Source: Melieria omissa
Taxonomy: Eukaryota; Arthropoda; Insecta; Diptera; Ulidiidae
NCBI GenBank assembly: GCA_963971225.1
Contig: OZ020267.1
Span: forward strand, 153,007,920-153,071,919
DNA length: 64,000 bases
Direction of reading: 5' to 3'
Part shown: piece by piece, positions 60,852-64,000 of the stretch
How the letters are laid out: every line of letters begins with the position of its first letter
How positions within the stretch are numbered: position 1 is the stretch's first letter
Notes under the pieces: model-generated
Told to the model about the DNA's origin: nothing
The model's input: the letters and a program-made list of their open reading frames with translations, nothing else
Databases searched by the model: none
Translations under genes and position numbers: made by a program

Positions 60852-63851
60852 GCTGCACGCAGCAACACATTATACACTCACTTGTTTTTGGGGCTTTCAG
60901 TCCCGTCCCCCGCAAGAAAGTGTGAAATGTCAAAATTTGCATTTTTTAGGCTTCGGCCGCAGTGGGATGAGGTTCTGTGTTTTGTGTGAAAAATTGAATT
61001 ATTGCCTGCGTGCACATACAATTTTTGTACCCTTGCTTTGCGCGGACCTTCGCCAGCCATTTGGCCATCATTTTGGCTCTTAAAGTCGCTCGCTGAAATT
61101 TAATATTATTGGCTATTTTTGCTCCAACACTCTCTTGCGCCAATTGCATAATTGCAAATAAACACAATTTCGAATTATGGCTCGAATTATCGTTTCATGC
61201 ATTTTTATGTTAATTAAATTTTTGTGCAGCCACAATTTTCAAGCTGAGTGGCCGGCTTCCGATGACTTTGGCATTCGCGCAATTTTCTGTGCGTCAGCAA
61301 ATGTGAACAAATTAAAATCTATGTCTGACACCCTTTCGCCGGCTGTTTGTCTGTGTTGTTCTATCGGCGCAAACGCACCCTTGACAACCGCCTATGCCGG
61401 CTGGCGCTATTTCCATCACGTGATTATAAAATGGAACTAGCACAGCTTGCATTTTGTTTTATTTTGATTATTTAAATTTTTCATTTAGTTTTCTTTTTAA
61501 TGAGATCATTGTTGTTGTTGTTGGCGTAAAGATAATATTGCCGGGAAAAGGATTTTTGAGTGTAGCTGTCATCTTTTACTGTTATGTCGCACCGGTAGAT
61601 TGCATGACACAATTGGCAGTGGGTGAGATGTGCCCGATTTGCAGTACAAATTTTTTGTTCATTTGAAGGCATCCGGCAGATGAAGACATTTTCAGGTTTT
61701 CAGGAAATTGCCTCAAAGGTTGAATATCTAATGGAATTAATTAACTTTCGACATTATTCGCGAGCGTTTTGAGTTCAGTGCTGATTGGAAAACTCATTTC
61801 CTTGGTGTTTCATATTTTATTGAACAATTCACTTTTGACTGTGGAAATTTCAAATATTTTACTATCTACAAGGTTGAGAACCGATTCATTGTGTCCACAG
61901 CGTCCGTGACCAACAACACTTGAAGGCTAATTACATTTGGTCCATGTAGCTCTGTGCGCTTCGTTACCCCTTTGTGCCTTTTTATGCAGCCAGACACCCT
62001 TTGGCGCACACTAGCCCAAACGTGTATGTGTGCACTCACACACACACACACACACCGACTCAAGTGTACACACATTGTCGACTGTCTTTCGGTTCGTCTG
62101 TCGGTTTATCCGCCCGTTTCTTTGTGCCAGCGCTGATATCTGAACACATGTCCGTACAACTGCAGCGCTGAGAAGCGAGCGGGCAAGTGGGTGGCGGCGT
62201 ATGTGGATTGGATTGGATTGTGGAATTTTGACTGAACCGCTGCTGCCGCGCCGGCTGGCATATCTTCATGGGTCGCTTGTTTTTTGACTGCTCCAGGCAA
62301 TTGCTTTATTAAGAGTTTCTGCTCTACTTGACGCTGTGGTTCTGTGGGGGTCGATCCTCGGACCGGGCGGCATGCGGCGGGGGCGTTCGCGTACACATTT
62401 GATTTCACATCCGCACCCACAACGCCGTGATGCGGTTGCCACGAGTGGCGATGCTGCCATCGCCGCCGCTGCCGCCTTATCGGTTGGGGGTTGGCAGGCG
62501 TCGGCGTATCTCTCACTTAGTTAACTTTAAATTAAATCTTGATGTTACTCATTTTTGTACGTTTTACAACTGCTCACATATCGTTTGAACCTGGGCCGAG
62601 TGGTGAGTGGTGAGTGGTGAGTGAGTAGCCATGGCCACAACGCACGTGTACTGGCTGCAGTGCACATCCCACGCTCGTTGCCGCCTGTCGCTGTGGCAGC
62701 CACCACCCCGTTATCGGTCGCCATCGCTACCACCGCTCGGCATCGGCTGTGTTCATAATACATATGGGAATTATTTAAGCACAGCGATGCCATGGAAATT
62801 TTATTTTGATATGTTTTTAATAACAAAAATGAGCGCAGGATGCGCCGAGTGCTGGGCTTTTGTGTCGATTCCGGATCGCCTGCTTTGTAAATAGCTGCGC
62901 GCTGCTGTTGATGCTGCTTCGGTGGCTGTTGTTGTTGTTATTGTTGCTGCTGTTTTTGTTGCAGGCTTCATTGTTGGCTGCCGGCGAGAAGCACGTGAAA
63001 GTGATAAGCGCGGAGACGGCCGCGGAGGCGAAGGCGAAGGCGCTGGCAAAGCCAGAGAATTATGCAGAACTCGAGACGAAGAAAGGCAACAAATTAAATT
63101 AAATACTTGACGGCAGCGAAACGGACGGGTCGGACGGATTATGCCAGAAGTGTGCTCAGCTATTTTGATAATGCATGCGTTTAATAATTGAGTTGTTCTT
63201 GATGTTTTGTAATAAAGCCCATTAAATTGAAGCAAAAGGCAAATAGTTTCAGTTTAATTGGCTGCACGATGAAGCGTTCTCCCCTTTCGTTGGCAAATAT
63301 GCTATGAAATTGGCATCGCAGTGCAGAGATTGGCAAGCGTGGCAAAGGGGAAAAAGTGCTCGCCGCGGTTTAATTTAGCGAAAGATAAACGGGGATTTAA
63401 AATTTAATATGGCAAAATGTTTGAGACCATATGTTATGTAAGTAGTGGTGTTTCTCTGGGGGTTTCGGATTGAAGCGACTTGAACACCAAAGAAGTGGGG
63501 ATGGCGAGAACATTACACAGGTTGGTTAAGATTTCAATAGTTTGAAAATAAAATTCCCTCAAACAAAGCTGGCGTTGGTAGGCTCAACTCAAAACTTAAT
63601 TGAGTCTTTGAACCGTGGCACTCTTCAAGTATAAATGCAATATAAAGGTTAGGTTGAAGTAGCAGTCCAGGACCTGTAATTGCAAGAGACACCCGTAGGC
63701 AAGCAAATGATCTCGCTATGATATCAGAGAGAAACGAGAGATCCGGAAGCCCCATTCGATTTCTGGATGCACCTTATTAATATCTAATATTGACTGATTA
63801 GAGTTCATTTAGACAATTTGATTGATAACTTCTGTGCCTGAAAAAACGATT

Positions 63852-63887
63852 GTCGTATGTGCTATGGAATTCAATGGAACATACGAC
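63852..63887. repeat. 36-bp near-perfect palindrome
   Basis: The ends GTCGTATGT and ACATACGAC are exact inverses and the centre is GAATTC; 15 of 18 arm positions pair. Confidence 0.8.
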
Positions 63888-64000
63888 ATTGGCTTTCTGC
63901 AGCGACGACTTGTCGGCTTATCGTAAGAATAGGTCTGGTTGGAGATTTCCAGTAAAAATTATCCAGTAAAAAATATCAGGAGAGTAAGCCAGCGTACGCT

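Larger units (their letters stand above)
57248..64000. other. Intergenic DNA without a supported gene
   Basis: No convincing coding region. It contains a 25-bp tandem repeat (57781-57830), an inverted repeat (59254-59403), CA runs at 60821-60848 and near 62036-62055, and a palindrome (63852-63887). The stretch 63640-63770 has the look of a dispersed repeat, but that cannot be tested here. Confidence 0.35.

Noticed and set aside
62860..63102. 80-codon frame with a Leu run and an Ala/Lys/Glu tail
   Set aside because: The Leu run comes from a GTT/CTG tract, the first codon is not ATG, and both strands are open; not enough to call a gene.

Overview
The window is animal nuclear DNA from a higher fly (Diptera, Brachycera). 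It has short GT-AG introns, AATAAA signals, CAN/GTT-rich low-complexity tracts and many small DNA transposons. Its protein-coding genes are closest to Drosophila genes: a villin like Quail, mitochondrial EF-Ts, and an axonemal dynein heavy chain of the DNAH7/Dhc36C type. The large introns, long AT-rich intergenic DNA and mariner/piggyBac/hAT load would suit a tephritid fruit fly, but that is inference. quail and Dhc36C share cytological band 36C in Drosophila melanogaster, so this looks like a conserved block of that chromosome arm.

Layout. At 1-36 lies the start of an unidentified minus-strand gene. At 1007-1907 is an ATP23 metalloprotease. At 2408-3582 are three tiny plus-strand genes in a row, each predicting a microprotein of 27-47 residues with a hydrophobic N-terminus. 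At 3909-7036 (possibly reaching 8946) is quail on the minus strand. About 7.8 kb without a recognisable gene follows. Mitochondrial EF-Ts is at 16768-17806 on the minus strand, divergent from the giant dynein gene Dhc36C at 18761-45836 on the plus strand. I could assemble Dhc36C into 36 exons that keep one open frame of about 4056 codons. From 45.8 to 64 kb I see no gene I can support, but there are several nested or clustered DNA transposons.

Nesting. Two genes sit inside Dhc36C introns. A 41-codon microprotein gene (20383-20575) lies on the same strand. A full CFAP91 gene (40353-44083), which encodes a spoke-base protein of the ciliary axoneme, lies on the opposite strand. Dynein heavy chain 7 and CFAP91 both belong to the 96-nm axonemal repeat, so one locus carries two parts of the same machine.

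Mobile DNA. An 853-bp hAT-like element and a 351-bp tandem duplication across its left end lie in Dhc36C intron 3. A 146-bp hAT-type MITE with a perfect 8-bp target duplication lies in intron 4. Beyond the dynein gene are a mariner with an in-frame internal deletion, inserted in a TTAA (piggyBac-like) MITE, a second copy of that MITE that preserves the empty site, and two further MITEs with similar ends.

All exon borders are read from splice consensus, phase and protein resemblance, without alignment or RNA evidence.
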